The notes under the pieces were generated by a model. It had not been told where the DNA came from and did no database searches. It saw only the letters and a program-made list of their open reading frames with translations. A stretch of 64,000 bases of DNA from Phaseolus vulgaris (lineage: Eukaryota; Streptophyta; Magnoliopsida; Fabales; Fabaceae): contig NC_023751.2 in NCBI RefSeq assembly GCF_000499845.2, positions 37,127,309 to 37,191,308 on the forward strand, read 5' to 3'. Shown one piece after another: positions 36,749-47,480 of this stretch. The translations under genes and the position numbers were made by a program. How positions within the stretch are numbered: position 1 is the stretch's first letter; each line of letters starts with the position of its first letter.

Positions 36749-37006
36749 ATGGCACATCAATCAGATCTTGCTAAAATAGGATTGGAAGGGTTTGATCTGA
36801 TAGAGAGGTTCTATGGTGCACCGATGAGAAGGCAGCAGAGGCAGGGACGTTGGGGGGTTCAGCCACCCCAAAACCACAAGGAAGAACCTCCTGTTATCAA
36901 TAGCAAAGAAGCAGTTTCTAAGTTTGGTGGAATTATGGTTGTCAATTATTTTCCTAAGACTAAACCACACAACCGTTGGGGTAAGTTCATCCAAGCCTTC
37001 AAATGA
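36749..37006 (+). CDS. Small-protein family member D (85 aa), function unknown
   Basis: Single exon. DLAKIGLEGFDLIERFYG is the family block. A Gln/Arg-rich stretch (MRRQQRQGRWGVQ), EEPPVINSKEAVSKFGGIMV, then NYFPKTKPHNRWGK and a short Phe/Lys tail follow. This member has every family block in full and could serve as the type sequence. Closest to gene A through QGRW, EEP, VINS and GGIM. No signal peptide, membrane segment or cysteine. The canonical hairpin is missing from the 3' UTR; a different perfect inverted repeat, TCTTCAT/ATGAAGA, sits about 45 bases after the stop. The start is fixed by alignment with paralogues and the TATA box at 36690. Confidence 0.82.
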   Translation: MAHQSDLAKIGLEGFDLIERFYGAPMRRQQRQGRWGVQPPQNHKEEPPVINSKEAVSKFGGIMVVNYFPKTKPHNRWGKFIQAFK

Positions 37007-37050
37007 ACTATAACCTAAGACATCTTTATATATGTGTGTTTTCTAAGGAT

Positions 37051-37071
37051 TCTTCATGCTCATAATGAAGA
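37051..37071 (+). promoter_or_regulatory. 3'-UTR inverted repeat, gene D
   Basis: TCTTCAT, a 7-base loop, then ATGAAGA: a perfect 7-bp stem. It differs from the hairpin of B, C, E and F although the core word (TCTTC/GAAGA) is similar. AAGGATTCTTCATGCT is repeated 40 bases on. Confidence 0.5.
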
Positions 37072-37139
37072 CCATGTTCCAAGGATTCTTCATGCTAAGA
37101 TGTTATGTAATGTTATGCTTCTAAGTTGTAATATTGTAC

Positions 37140-37715
37140 TAAGAGCTATTATATCTATCATATCCATCATCAATGTCTACCCTTGGTTTTAAGAATACTG
37201 CATGTGTTTCATTCTTATCTACTCTGATGCTCATATACAAATATATATATATATATATATAATATTTAATTTGTTTTTATCAAAATATCAATAAAAAAAT
37301 ATAATAAATGTGATCTCCTTTAAAAATGGTCTAACTTTCTTAAAATGCAAAAAAACTTATATTCAAGAAAATTCTGCCTATCTATCTTCACACAACTAAC
37401 TAAAAAACAAATTCAAAGATCAACTCTATCATTCTATTCTATCAATTAATTGAGTATATATAAATATGTGATTTATTGTAAGATACCATTAATTCCCTAA
37501 TAACATATAACATGCCACGAATTCATTAATAGCATGCCACGTTCTGTATAATTTGTTTAATTACAAGAGATAAATAAGTGTGGCTAAATATATATGTGTG
37601 ATAAATATCTTAACAAGTTATTAATGTATTGAAAATATTTTGTGTAACTAAGTTTTCATAAACCATTATAAAAAGCCACTTTATTTAGCAATAAAATATT
37701 ACATTTAAGTAAATT

Positions 37716-37746
<31 letters not shown>

Positions 37747-37870
37747 GTGAATAAAATGTTATTTAAATTTTTTAAATAAATTGTATAATAATTATCTAGA
37801 ATAGATTGATTTAGTTCACCAATTCTAATTCTTGATAACAATATAAAAATAATAAAATTTGTTAATTTTA
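37140..37870. other. Intergenic, AT-rich, no gene seen
   Basis: Contains two short (TA)n runs (about 37,240-37,261 and 37,728-37,743). No coding signal. Confidence 0.5.
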
Positions 37871-37875
37871 TGATT

Positions 37876-38110
37876 TGCCTCCAATTTCATGAACCGTCTT
37901 CACCACCCCAACATCGTGAAACTTCACGAAACTTTATCTTGAAATTAAGGCGGCGAGCTCTTCGTGAGAATCGCGAAAGGTCGATTCGTCGAAAATCTCG
38001 CGCGGCGGGGCGGCACTTCCAGCTGTCGGTATCCGCCACCGAGTACTGCCACGCACGGCGTTTTCCACCGCGACTTGATTTTGGCAAGTGTGGGTGTCTG
38101 CTCTTCGGCA
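37876..38110 (+). pseudogene. CIPK (SnRK3) protein-kinase fragment, frameshifted
   Basis: An island of much higher GC than its surroundings. Different frames give consecutive pieces of a CBL-interacting protein kinase catalytic domain: LHHPNIVKLHET, then GGELFVRIAKGRFVENLARR, then SVSATEYCHAR, then GVFHRDL. The stretch between KLHET and GGELF is lost and carries stops. The frames shift at least twice, and nothing after the catalytic HRD is intact (no DFG or activation loop). A dead gene fragment, possibly carried in by a transposon or double-strand repair. Long frames on both strands here reflect GC content only. Confidence 0.75.
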
Positions 38111-38299
38111 CGTGTCGATGGCTGAAGAAGACATTCCAGCACAAAATGAAAAGAGGGAGGATGACAACACTTTCCGAAACAATAGAATAAATTAAGAAAA
38201 ACAAATTGTATTATTGTTATTATTAAAATACTTACGTCTATTTATATTTTTACTACATTAAAATACATATAATTTAATTAATTTTATACATATATTGAA

Positions 38300-40490
38300 T
38301 TTCTGCATGATATGCAAAAGAAAGATAGGAGGTGATAGCTAAGAAACAGAGAGATGAAGGAAGAAAAGAGAAGATGAAATTGTTTCTGAGAAAAACTGCA
38401 ATTGAATTTTATTACGTTTCGTGATGCACGTTATATATGAATTACAAAAATACAATAGATTGGGCTTCAGTCCAAGGTACAGAAAATGAAAGGCCCAAAA
38501 CTCAATACTCTCCTTCAAGTTGGGGAATGGATATTCAACATGCTTTGTTTGTGAAGGAGTTTATGGAAAACATCATTGTCAAGTGGTTTAGTAGGAAGAT
38601 GAGCAGATTTATCTTCAATACTTATCGGTAACAGATTGAAGAGACCTTGTTGAACCCTTTCTCTTACCACATGACAATCTATATCAAGATGTTTAGTCCT
38701 CTCATGAAAGCTATGATTTTGAGCGATATGTCTAGCAGACTGATTATCACAAAACAGATTTGTTGTGCTATGAGTGGTAATGTCCAGAAATCCTCCAGCA
38801 AGAAAGTAATCCACTGAACTTCACAACAAGTTGCTGCTAACACACGGTATTCTGCCTTAGAAGAAGACCTTGATACGGTGTTCTGTTTCTTGGTTTTCCA
38901 TGATATTAGAGATTCTCCAAGGAAAATGCAGGAACCAGTGGTTGAACGACACATCAAGATGCAAGATGCCCAGTCAGAGTCACCGAACGCTTTGATTTGG
39001 ATATTTGTGTCTTTCGGGTAAAAAATGCTTTGAGCATGGGAGGATTTAATATACCTGAGAACTCTCTGTGCAGCTTGATGGTGTTGTTTTGTGGGTGCTT
39101 GAACAAATTGACTAAGGCATTGTACAGCCAAACTGATGTCAAGTCTTGTGTTCCCCAAGTAAAGCAAACGGCCAATGATCCTTCGGTATGCAGAGACATC
39201 ATGCACATCAGCTTGTTCAAACAACTTTACATTTTTCTTGACCATAGGTGTAGAAACTGGTTTCGCACCAATCATACCTACATCAGATAGAATTTCAAGT
39301 GCATATTTCCTCTGGCATGGATCCCTTTCTTTGTTTTAGCAATCTCCAAACCTAAAATGAATTTTAATTGCCCAAGGTCTTTGATGGCAAAAGTTGCATT
39401 CAAAGAACTCTTAACAGTTTGTATCTCTTTCATGTTATTCCCAGCAATCAGTATATCATCAACATATATGAGAAGTGCTGTAAAAGTGTTTTCAGTCTTT
39501 CTAATGAACAAAGAGTTGTCACCTTTTGAATGAGTGAAATTAATTGAGTAAAGAAAGGTAGTAAGTTTATCATACCATTGCTTGCTTGCTTGCTTCAAAC
39601 CATATAAGGATTTAGTCAAGCGGCAAACCTGGTTTTCTTTTTCAATGGTGATCCTAGGAGGAAATGTCCATGTAGACTTCCTCTTGTAAGTCCCCATGCA
39701 GAAAAATGTTGTCAACGTCTAGCTGATCAAGGTGCCAGTCCATAATGGAAGCAACTGCAAGGATGCATCGCAAAGTGGTGAGTCTCGCGACTAGTGAATA
39801 GGTCTCCATGTAGTTTATTCCCTCTCGTTGTGTATATCCCTTTGCAACAAGTCTTGCCTTGTACCTTTCAATCTTCCCATTAGCTCTTCGCTTTATTTTG
39901 TATACCCATTTACATCCAATGGGAGTTTTGTTTGGAGGAAGATCTATGATTTCCCAGGTTCTGTTGAATTCGAGCGCTTTTATTTCAGATTAGCCTTTAA
40001 CCACTCAGGGTGTCCCTTTGCTTCTTCATAATTTCGAGGCTCGATTTGTGATGAAAGGGACAAAGTGTAGTTTAGTTGTTTATCAGATAGTTTATTGTAT
40101 GAAATGACAAAATCAAGAGGATAGCGTACCTTTGGGTTCAGACTCTTATTGCACGGTGTAATCATCATTTGATGATGATAATCTTCCAGATAAGTGGGTG
40201 ATCTCCTAATCCGTGTGGATCGCCTCAGATCATCATGAATTGTTCTCGTTCTGTCTTTGTTCCTCACGTTCGAAGTTGCTCTCTTCGAGTTGCTAAAGAC
40301 CATCATTCACATACATCATAAAATTGTCTCCTTCCCGAGTAACGGGCTGACTGGATTGACTATTCTTATTTTTCAGATCACAGAAACTAGTTTCATAGAA
40401 AACAACATTTCTTAATACATAAATCTCTCTAGAGTGTATGTCCATGACAATATAACATTTCACTCCTTTAAAATTGTAATATCTCAGACA
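38300..40490 (-). pseudogene. Ty1/copia pol remnant with 3' LTR part
   Basis: Minus-strand pieces in pol order: a domain before the reverse transcriptase (EIYVLRNVVFYET near 40,400; STRIRRSPTYLEDYHH near 40,200), then reverse transcriptase (VCRLTKSLYGLKQASKQWYD and the catalytic YVDDILIAGN near 39,450-39,620). The linker YRRIIGRLLYLGNTRLDIS follows, then RNase H (FGDSDWASC, TGSCIFLGESLISWKTKKQN, SRSSSKAEYR). RNase H continues in another frame as LFCDNQSARHIAQNHSFHER. Several frameshifts and stops are present. Left of the last codons, AACTTGAAGGAGAGTATTGA looks like the polypurine tract and LTR start; no LTR is found on the right. Confidence 0.88.
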
Positions 40491-42159
40491 TCACAATTTA
40501 ATTATGACTTAGCCTCACATGATCTCTATCATCAAACTATTGATGTCAATTACGACAAAGTTGTTCAAAAGAGTCTCGTTACACCTTTTTCCAATGATGT
40601 GAAGTATATTTAATAGTGTAACAATTTTTAAATATTAAGAAACTTTTATGCACAATTATATGGAATTACGAAAAATGATTTAAATTTTTTTTTGCAGCGT
40701 TTAATGTCTTATCTAACTAATTTTTTTTATTTATTTTTTTATTGTATTTAAAATGAAAGATGTCAATATTTATTATTTGGAACCGATTTTTTTTTTATAA
40801 AACTTATTTTATTATAAGTCAAAATAAATAAATAAGAAACAAATACATCTATATTATATTTTTTTATTTTATGGAAAACGAGACATTACATGAATCTCTT
40901 TAATTTTTATGTGATTCATTATTATTTTTATTTTTGTGATTGAAAGTAGAGTCCCGTGAGAATGATGGGTGTAATAGGCTATTGTCAAATAAAGGAGAAA
41001 GTTGAAGAAGGTGAAAATTGTCTAAAAAATAATATAATTGGATGAAATCTCTTTATTGTGATTTATTTTGTTGTGTTAGTGGTTAATGTCAATGATTTTT
41101 TTTAACCATTACGTAATTTTTCTTGTTTATTATTAAAAATAGAGTTAATTTTGAAAAAAAAAACAAATAATTAGATTAAGAACTGATGTTAAAGTGACAC
41201 GATTTTGACCATATCAAAAGAAAAGTCATATCAACATGACACGATTTTATCAACAATTTTTTTTAAAATTTTAATGTTATAATCAAGTCGTGTCTAAGTG
41301 ACATGATTTCAAATTTAACGGATTTAAGACATGGTAAATAGATTTAGTAAAATTAACTAGTTAAATGAATTTATAATTGTACATGAACTTATAATTGTAC
41401 ATGAACTTGTATATAAAAAAAAGCATAAAAATAAACACATTTTTTAAGAAATTAGATGCTTTAAAAATGGAATGATGAGTTAGTTAAACTATATATACTT
41501 AGCCTTGGTTTAGAAGCTGGTCTGAGCTGATTTTATTAGTTTGAAGACTTTTAGTCTTTTTTTTTATATATTAAGAGTTCAAACATTTCTCAAATATTTT
41601 CATTAATTTAATTATTTTTTATTAAAAAAAATATATAGACACATCTCTCAAAGAATTATCATAGACCCTACAAAATATGAGGAAATTGCAACCAGAAGAA
41701 ATGGATAAATACAATGAGAAAAGGTTAAAATATATACAATTATAAAAGAAAAATATGGAATTGGGTGACACCACATAAAGGAAAAGAAGAATGAAACGTG
41801 AAGATGTAAGAATTTTTTTATCAAAAAATAAACAAATTTAGAATATATAAGGAATATTTCAATCTGTAATAAAAAAATACGAGTGATTAAAATATGAGTA
41901 TTCCAGTAAAAAAAACATCTCAAAACTCAAGACTCACGAAATCCAAAGATCTAAACACGTATTATAGCAATCGTTTTAACAAAAACCATGACAAAGTTTC
42001 CATTTACACAAATAACTTGTGTTACAAACGTGGAGATAAAAGGATGATAATGTTTAGGGGCATAACTTTTTAAATAACTCTCTTTTGTAGATACAAGGAC
42101 GATAATGTTTAGAATAAAAAAAAATTGTGAAAAAATATAATAGTGCAAAAGAGAAAAGT
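40491..42159. other. Intergenic, AT-rich, no gene seen
   Basis: The stretch about 41,510-41,640 resembles a worn retroposon tail (ATTAAGAGTTCAAACATTTC). ACATGATTTC/ACACGATTTT words recur near 41,190-41,310. No gene. Confidence 0.45.
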
Positions 42160-42500
42160 GAAACTGTCAGAGAAAATTCTTGGTTTATGCCGTCAATGTC
42201 CTACCCAGATAAGGTTTGAAGCTTGAATTGTTCTTCGTGTTCATCTCATAAAATTTATTTGGATAGAGTCCATCATATGCCCTTTTACTTTTACCATGTA
42301 TTCGATGCTATTTCCACAAAATATCACCATCATAAGGGTCCCAAAATGTTCTTCTTTTTCAAAAAAAATAAAACAACTTTGCAAAGATCATATCATCATC
42401 ACCACAACCTTCTTAGGTCTGTGAAATTAACTATTCACTGATTCCACCCAATGAAACAAAATATTCCAAGACAACTCCTTCTACTCATAGGCTAATTAAA
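42160..42500. repeat. Duplicate block upstream of gene E
   Basis: Matches 48,830-49,240 in order and orientation. Shared words: AAAAGTGAAACTGT, TTGGTTTATG, TCAATGTCCTA, GGATAGAGTCCAT, AAAATATCAC, GGGTCCCAAA, GTGAAATTA, TGATTCCACCCAATGAA. Confidence 0.8.
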
Positions 42501-42589
42501 CCTTATCTCACAAACCTAGATGGCTACACACATTATTGGAGGTGAATGTATGTCTAGTTTACATCGCAATAACACAACATAATTCAATA

Positions 42590-42971
42590 TACTACAAGAA
42601 AATCATGAAATAGAAATTAATTTTAAAAATAAAAAATAATTAATTATTATATTGACTAAATTAGAGACTATTTCAGAGATTAAATTTTTTTTTGGTTTCT
42701 CAATTAGTTTATATTATTGTTAAATGATTTATAAATTAGTATCTAATTAGCAACCAAAGTTTTTCTACCAAATTTAGAATCTAAATAATTGATAGTTAAA
42801 ACATTGGTAGCTAATTAAATACCAATTTAGAAATCATTTAACAATAATAGAAACTAATTTAGAAACCAAAATTTGTTTTAGTTTCTAAAATGATCTCTAA
42901 TTTAGTCACTATAGCAACTAATTATTTTTTTCTTCTAAAATTGGTTTCTATTACATGATTTTATTGTAGTT
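42590..42971. mobile_element. CACTA-type MITE with ATA target duplication
   Basis: Ends TACTACAAGAAAATCATGAA and CATGATTTTATTGTAGTT are inverted repeats; ATA precedes (42587-42589) and follows (42972-42974). Fold-back, non-coding. Same family as 22,000 and 53,519. Confidence 0.82.
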
Positions 42972-42974
42972 ATA

Positions 42975-43395
42975 CTAACCAAATTTAAAGATAAAAATAA
43001 TTAATCACTATACTAATGAAATTAGATACTATTTTAAAGATTAAAAAATTATTGATATCTAAAGTGATTTCTATTATTAATAAAAATTTATAAAATATTT
43101 TTAAATTGGTATTTAAATTAGCTACCAAGATTTTAGCTACTAATATTTTAGATTATAAATTAGTCTTTAAAAGATAAGAGACTAATTTAGAATACAAAGT
43201 AGTAAGTAGTTAAAACCTTGGTAGTTAATGATTAGATATCAATTTAGAAACTATTTTATAATTTTTTTATTAATAATAGAAACAACTTTAGATACCAATA
43301 ATTTTTTTAGTTTGTAAAATATCTTTAATTTAGTTAAATAATAACTAATTATTTGGTTTTTTAAAATTAATTTTTGTTTAGTAATTTTTTTTAGT
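42975..43395. mobile_element. Second, worn CACTA-type MITE directly adjoining the first
   Basis: Internal words AATTAGCTACCAAGATTTTA, ACCTTGGTAGTTAATGATTA, and mirrored TAATAGAAACAACTTTAG. The left terminus is eroded; the right ends near TTTTTTTTAGTG. Confidence 0.65.
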
Positions 43396-43864
43396 GAATA
43401 TTATAATATGTTGCTTAATTTTTATGTGTTACATAATAAATAAGTAAAATATAATTAGGTGTCGTATATAAATTAATTAAAATGATAAAGATAAAGTGAT
43501 TAATGATCATGCAACAATGTTTACGTTAATGAGTAATTTGTTAAGATTAGTTCAAAATAAGTGAACATTCATATGGGAGAAATTTAAAGAGAGAATAAGA
43601 ATTCAACCTATTTTTCTTTTGTGCTTAGAATTGAATTCAGATTAGATAAATGCTCTTTTCTGGTGTTTGTACTCCTTTGACCTAAAGGCACAATAAGAAA
43701 TCAACATTGACTTAATAGAAGGTATTATTTGGGGTCCATGTGAATGAGACAATATGTTTAAAAGGAACCTTTAATTAGAATATCATAAGTATATGTGCAT
43801 GTGGAATTCTCCATAGCAAATACTAGCTAGCTGGGCTAATTAAGTGAAAAATAATTGTTGGGTG

Positions 43865-44228
43865 CACTACATTTTATATTTTAGGTCATGTTGACGTGTG
43901 AATGGGTAAAAAAGTATGGTTTAAAATAAGTATAGTAATGGTGTTTTATTATTGTCTATGTAGTAAGGTTTATTTTTCTCTTACTCAAAATATTTGGAAA
44001 AAATGTTGCCTATTTATTTTAAACAACATTTTATAAAACGTGGACAAAATTATTAAAATATGAGTACTTTAGACAACTTTTTAGAATGTGGGTGTTTAAA
44101 ATAATATTTTAGGCAACATTTTTTTAAAATGTGGGTGTTTTAACTAATATTTAACATAACATTTTTAAAGTGATTAAATAAGATTTAGGCAAAGTTTTTA
44201 AATTGTGGATAGTTAAGCCCAAGTAGTG
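43865..44228. mobile_element. Possible CACTA-ended element with subterminal repeats
   Basis: Begins CACTAC and ends GTAGTG. The interior repeats TTTAGGCAAC, AATGTGGGTGTTT and related words several times in one direction. No matching 3-bp flanking duplication was found, so the ends are tentative. Confidence 0.4.
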
Positions 44229-44303
44229 TTAAGATTCGAAATTCACTTTGTCACTGAGTTGGAAGTTCAGACTCGGAACGAAGACTCTTGCATATACACA
44301 TTG

Positions 44304-44812
44304 AACCAGGAGAAATCTCGTCTAAACCCTAAGCTGAAACGAGAATTTGAAGTCGTTCGTTACGAACCAGGAGCGATATTGTGTGAGTTTCGATCAACGA
44401 TTGAAGGTAACCAGGAGTAATCACATCTAAACCCTAAGCCGAAACAAGAATCTGAAGTCGTTCGTTATGAACCAGGAGCGACATTGTGTGAGTTTCGATC
44501 AACAATTGAAGGTAACCAGGAGTAATCGCGTCTAAACCCTAAGCTGAAATGAGAACTTGAAGCCGTTCGTTACGATCCATGAGTGACATCGTGTGAGTTT
44601 CGATCAACTTGAAGGTAACTAGGAGAAATATCGTCTAAACCCTAAGCCGAAACGAGAATCTGAAGTCGTTTGTTACGAACTTTGAGTTTCAATCAATGGT
44701 TAAAGGTAACCAGGAGAAATCGCGTTTAAATCCTAAGCCGAAGCGAGAATTCGAAGTCGCTCGTTATGAACCATGAGTGGCATTGTGTGAGTTTCGATCA
44801 ATAGTTGGAGGT
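44304..44812. repeat. ~105-bp minisatellite, five units
   Basis: Units begin AACCAGGAGAAATCGCG at 44304, 44409, 44514, 44617 and 44708. Each contains CTAAACCCTAAGCCGAAACG, GAAGTCGTTCGTTACGAACC and GTGTGAGTTTCGATCAA. Spacing is 105, 105, 103 and 91 bases; the fourth unit has a deletion. GC-richer than its surroundings. Confidence 0.95.
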
Positions 44813-46369
44813 AAGTGGTTGGTTCTTCAAATTGATTCACCCTTCTTCATTTCAGGTCAATCATTTTCTTTGTCTTTGTATTAATCCTTTGCTTTCGTGA
44901 TGCATCACAATTTTTTTTTCCTTTTTGTCATTGTTTTTCAGTCATTAAGATTTTTTTAGGGTGGTTTTTCCATCTGGTTTTGTTAATTTGCATTTCTTTT
45001 ATGATTCCATAAATGATTTGATAATATTTGTAGAATTATTTTCTTGTTGAGTTGAAGTTTGGAATGAATCTTAGTGTTATTGTATTTTGGAGTAGGAGGA
45101 TCTCATGTGAAGTCAGGTGAGCTATTGTTAACAGGCGTAACTCATGTGGGATTGAATCTAAGCTCACCGTTCAAAGAAGATCAAAACTTTTGATCAAGGA
45201 GAACAACCGCTCTTCATCAATTTGTGCTGAATAACGGTATGCCATTCTCACCTTATTTTGTATTCAACACAAAAAATCATGTTATTATTAATAATATTAA
45301 TAGTAATATTATTGATATTATTATTAATATTACTATTATTATAATAATAATTATTATTATTGACGTTCAGTTATCAACAAATATTACACCGATAGATATT
45401 TATCCACACTCAATTTACTTTTTAATTTTTAGACATGTCAGTAAAATCATTTGATAATTATCGAATGAGATAAAATCGTTGATAAAATTCATTGATAATT
45501 ATCGACAAACACAAATCCATTGATAATTCTTTTTGTGATAAAATCTGTTGGTAATATAGAAATTACCCATGAACACAATAATTATTTGTTGGTAAATCAA
45601 TAATTATTTTTGTAATGAAAATATTATATAATATTCTTTTTCATTATTATTATTATTATTTTAAAAAAAAATCTTTTTCATATCCTCATTTAATAAGTAG
45701 ACGTTATAAAAATGAGAACTTGCCCTCAAGGAGTTCACTAACTCAACTAAAGAAGTTAACAAAAAAATTGTATGTTTCGAGAGCTCGTCCAACTATACCT
45801 TGAATAACTTTGCATAAAATTAATTATATATAATGAACTTATTTATTTTTAAACTCTCATTAGTATGTGCATAAAATAGGAATCTGATTTCAACTGTGAA
45901 TATTTTGTATTGGTTGTAAAAGTTTTTACAGATATTAAACTTCTAAAAGCGAAAGAATTCAATCAAGCCAAATTTCTAATTAATGAGAAATAAATCTTGA
46001 CTTAATTCAAAAGATATTATATTTTAACTTCACAACATAGTGGACAATATGATCTTGACAGAAAGTATAATAAAAAGATGAAGTGCATATGTGCATGACA
46101 TGACTATTCTTAACTTGAATTTATGCACTTCTATCATCTCAATGAAAAAGATTCACATTAGATAAATATTTTTTCAATATATATAATTGGTATATGTCCA
46201 TATAACTTAATAGAAATAGTATTTTTAACATTGCCCTCATTAACAACCTATTTTTAGAGGTAACAAGACTATTAAAAAAATTATATTTTTTTTACGAATA
46301 ATAAATAAAATAAAATGAGTTACTTTTAGTATGGTTTCAGTTCAAAATTCTAAACTATTAAAAAATATT
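44813..46369. other. Intergenic, no gene seen
   Basis: 44,815-45,220 follows the minisatellite and has a transcribed-leader look (T-rich, ATTTCAGG, GTTTGTTAAT) but no reading frame. 45,270-45,365 is a self-complementary ATT/AAT microsatellite. 45,430-45,610 repeats TTGATAATTATCGA-like words. Confidence 0.45.
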
Positions 46370-46530
46370 GTTTTTATTAACAAATAATAAATAAAATAAG
46401 ATATTTTAGGAGTGTCGTAATCCTTATACAGACACTCCAGAAATATTTCAACTCTTATACAGAAAGTAGTCAAAGTCAACTTGCTCAACACCTAACCTAT
46501 CGACATTCTTCAAATTTTATAAACCTCCAT
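46370..46530 (-). mobile_element. Retroposon tail copy, minus orientation
   Basis: Minus-strand 3' end TTATTTATTATTTGTTAATA; the tail motif TGTATAAGGATTACGACACT is present in about 1.5 units. The right flank, AAGTCAACTTGCTCAACACC and TAACCTA, is the same as beside the 31-bp array at 9.04 kb. Confidence 0.6.
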
Positions 46531-46870
46531 ATCAATCTTCAAAATTGAAAGGAATGGTAAGTCATATCAAAAGAAATCATCATCTGCCCTATCAAGATTC
46601 TTATCACCAATCTTTATTCAAAACAAAAATTATATTTATAAAAAAAAATAATGGATGTAAAAATTTATTAGGTGTGAAATTATATAATTTAACTCTCACT
46701 AGAAGAAAAGAATATCCTCTTTAAAAAAAATCAATCACAAATAATCTGATGTAGCTTTAACCACGTCTACTATTGTGCCACCACCTTTGATGCTCTAATA
46801 ATTACTTATCCCAAAGATTCGATCCCTCTTGGAGGAAAGTTGCTTGCATTATTGCATTTCAATGGACCAA

Positions 46871-46880
46871 TATATATATA
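46871..46880 (+). promoter_or_regulatory. TATA box, gene E
   Basis: TATATATATA, 102 bases upstream of the gene E start; the equivalent lies at 50738 in gene F. Confidence 0.6.
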
Positions 46881-46972
46881 GCCATGCCCTTCAAGTTTTA
46901 TACTCAGAAAATTGAGAGCAGTTCCTCAAGTAGTTGTACTTTTCTTTAAATTTTTCTTTGTGCAGTTGATAA

Positions 46973-47215
46973 ATGGCACCACAAGCAGATTTTTCAAAGA
47001 TTGGGTATGAGATAGAAAAGTTTTTTGGCAGGCAAAAGAGTTTTAGCAACCCTCCAGCGACTCAAAATCTCTGCATACACAAATTTTATCCAACTTATAT
47101 GGCCACCAAGGTGGTGCACATGCATGTGGAAGATGTCAAGTGCAATGAAGCTGCTTCAATATTCATAGCAGAAAACAGAACGGAGCTGCAGATGAAAGGT
47201 TTGGTTGGGCGGTGA
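46973..47215 (+). CDS. Small-protein family member E (80 aa), divergent subtype
   Basis: Single exon. The N-terminus ADFSKIGYEIEKFFG is the family block shortened by four residues (the GFAL part of EGFALIEKFYG is absent). The middle is unlike A-D: PPATQNLCIHKFYPTYMATK, then VVHMHVEDVKCNEAASIF, which echoes the EEP-x-I-NS-KEAAS block. It ends ENRTELQMKGLVG in place of the NRWG end. Two cysteines and two histidines (VVHMHV) are kept in gene F. No signal peptide or membrane segment. Tandem duplicate of F, 3.86 kb away. Hairpin about 147 bases after the stop. The short deletion and replaced C-terminus suggest a different job or partner from A-D; this is inference. Confidence 0.8.
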   Translation: MAPQADFSKIGYEIEKFFGRQKSFSNPPATQNLCIHKFYPTYMATKVVHMHVEDVKCNEAASIFIAENRTELQMKGLVGR

Positions 47216-47361
47216 TTGTTAATACTATAGTTTTACACAGAAATATTTAGCACTATTTTTGTCCCTTTTATATATTAGACTATAGATTTCTGCAAGCTCT
47301 TCTGGTATATGATGGCTGGTATCACTCTTCTGCTACTGTAAAATACACTTATGTGTACTTC

Positions 47362-47395
47362 AGCTCGAAGACAACCATGAATGTCTTCTGCAGCT
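47362..47395 (+). promoter_or_regulatory. 3'-UTR hairpin, gene E
   Basis: AGCU, C, GAAGAC, a 10-nt loop AACCAUGAAU, GUCUUC, UGC, AGCU. Identical stem to gene F; the bulge is UGC instead of UGU. An outer CUUC/GAAG pairing is possible. Confidence 0.72.
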
Positions 47396-47480
47396 TCAGA
47401 AGTTATTAGGCTCTTCCCATGGCCTAGCTTTCTTCTTCATGTATCTTACTATCCATCAAGAAGTTTTGTTCTCCAATCTA

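Larger units (their letters stand above)
46735..47480 (+). repeat. Tandem duplicate unit, copy 1 (gene E)
   Basis: Promoter, coding and 3' UTR match 50,615-51,340. Shared promoter words: AATCTGATGTA, GTCTACTATTG, GCCACCACCTT, GATTCGATCCCTCTTGGAGG, TTTCAATGGACC and CCTTCAAGTTTTATACT. The 3' part (AGAAATATTTAGCACTATTT to CCTAGCTTTCTTCTTCAT) also matches. Confidence 0.93.

Noticed and set aside
37870..38204. Several long frames on both strands
   Set aside because: Explained by the GC-rich, frameshifted CIPK fragment; none is a continuous kinase.
44226..44420. Plus-strand frame of 64 codons
   Set aside because: Starts before and runs into the 105-bp minisatellite; no resemblance to any protein.
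45224..45454. Plus-strand frame rich in Ile and Asn
   Set aside because: Translation of an ATT/AAT microsatellite.
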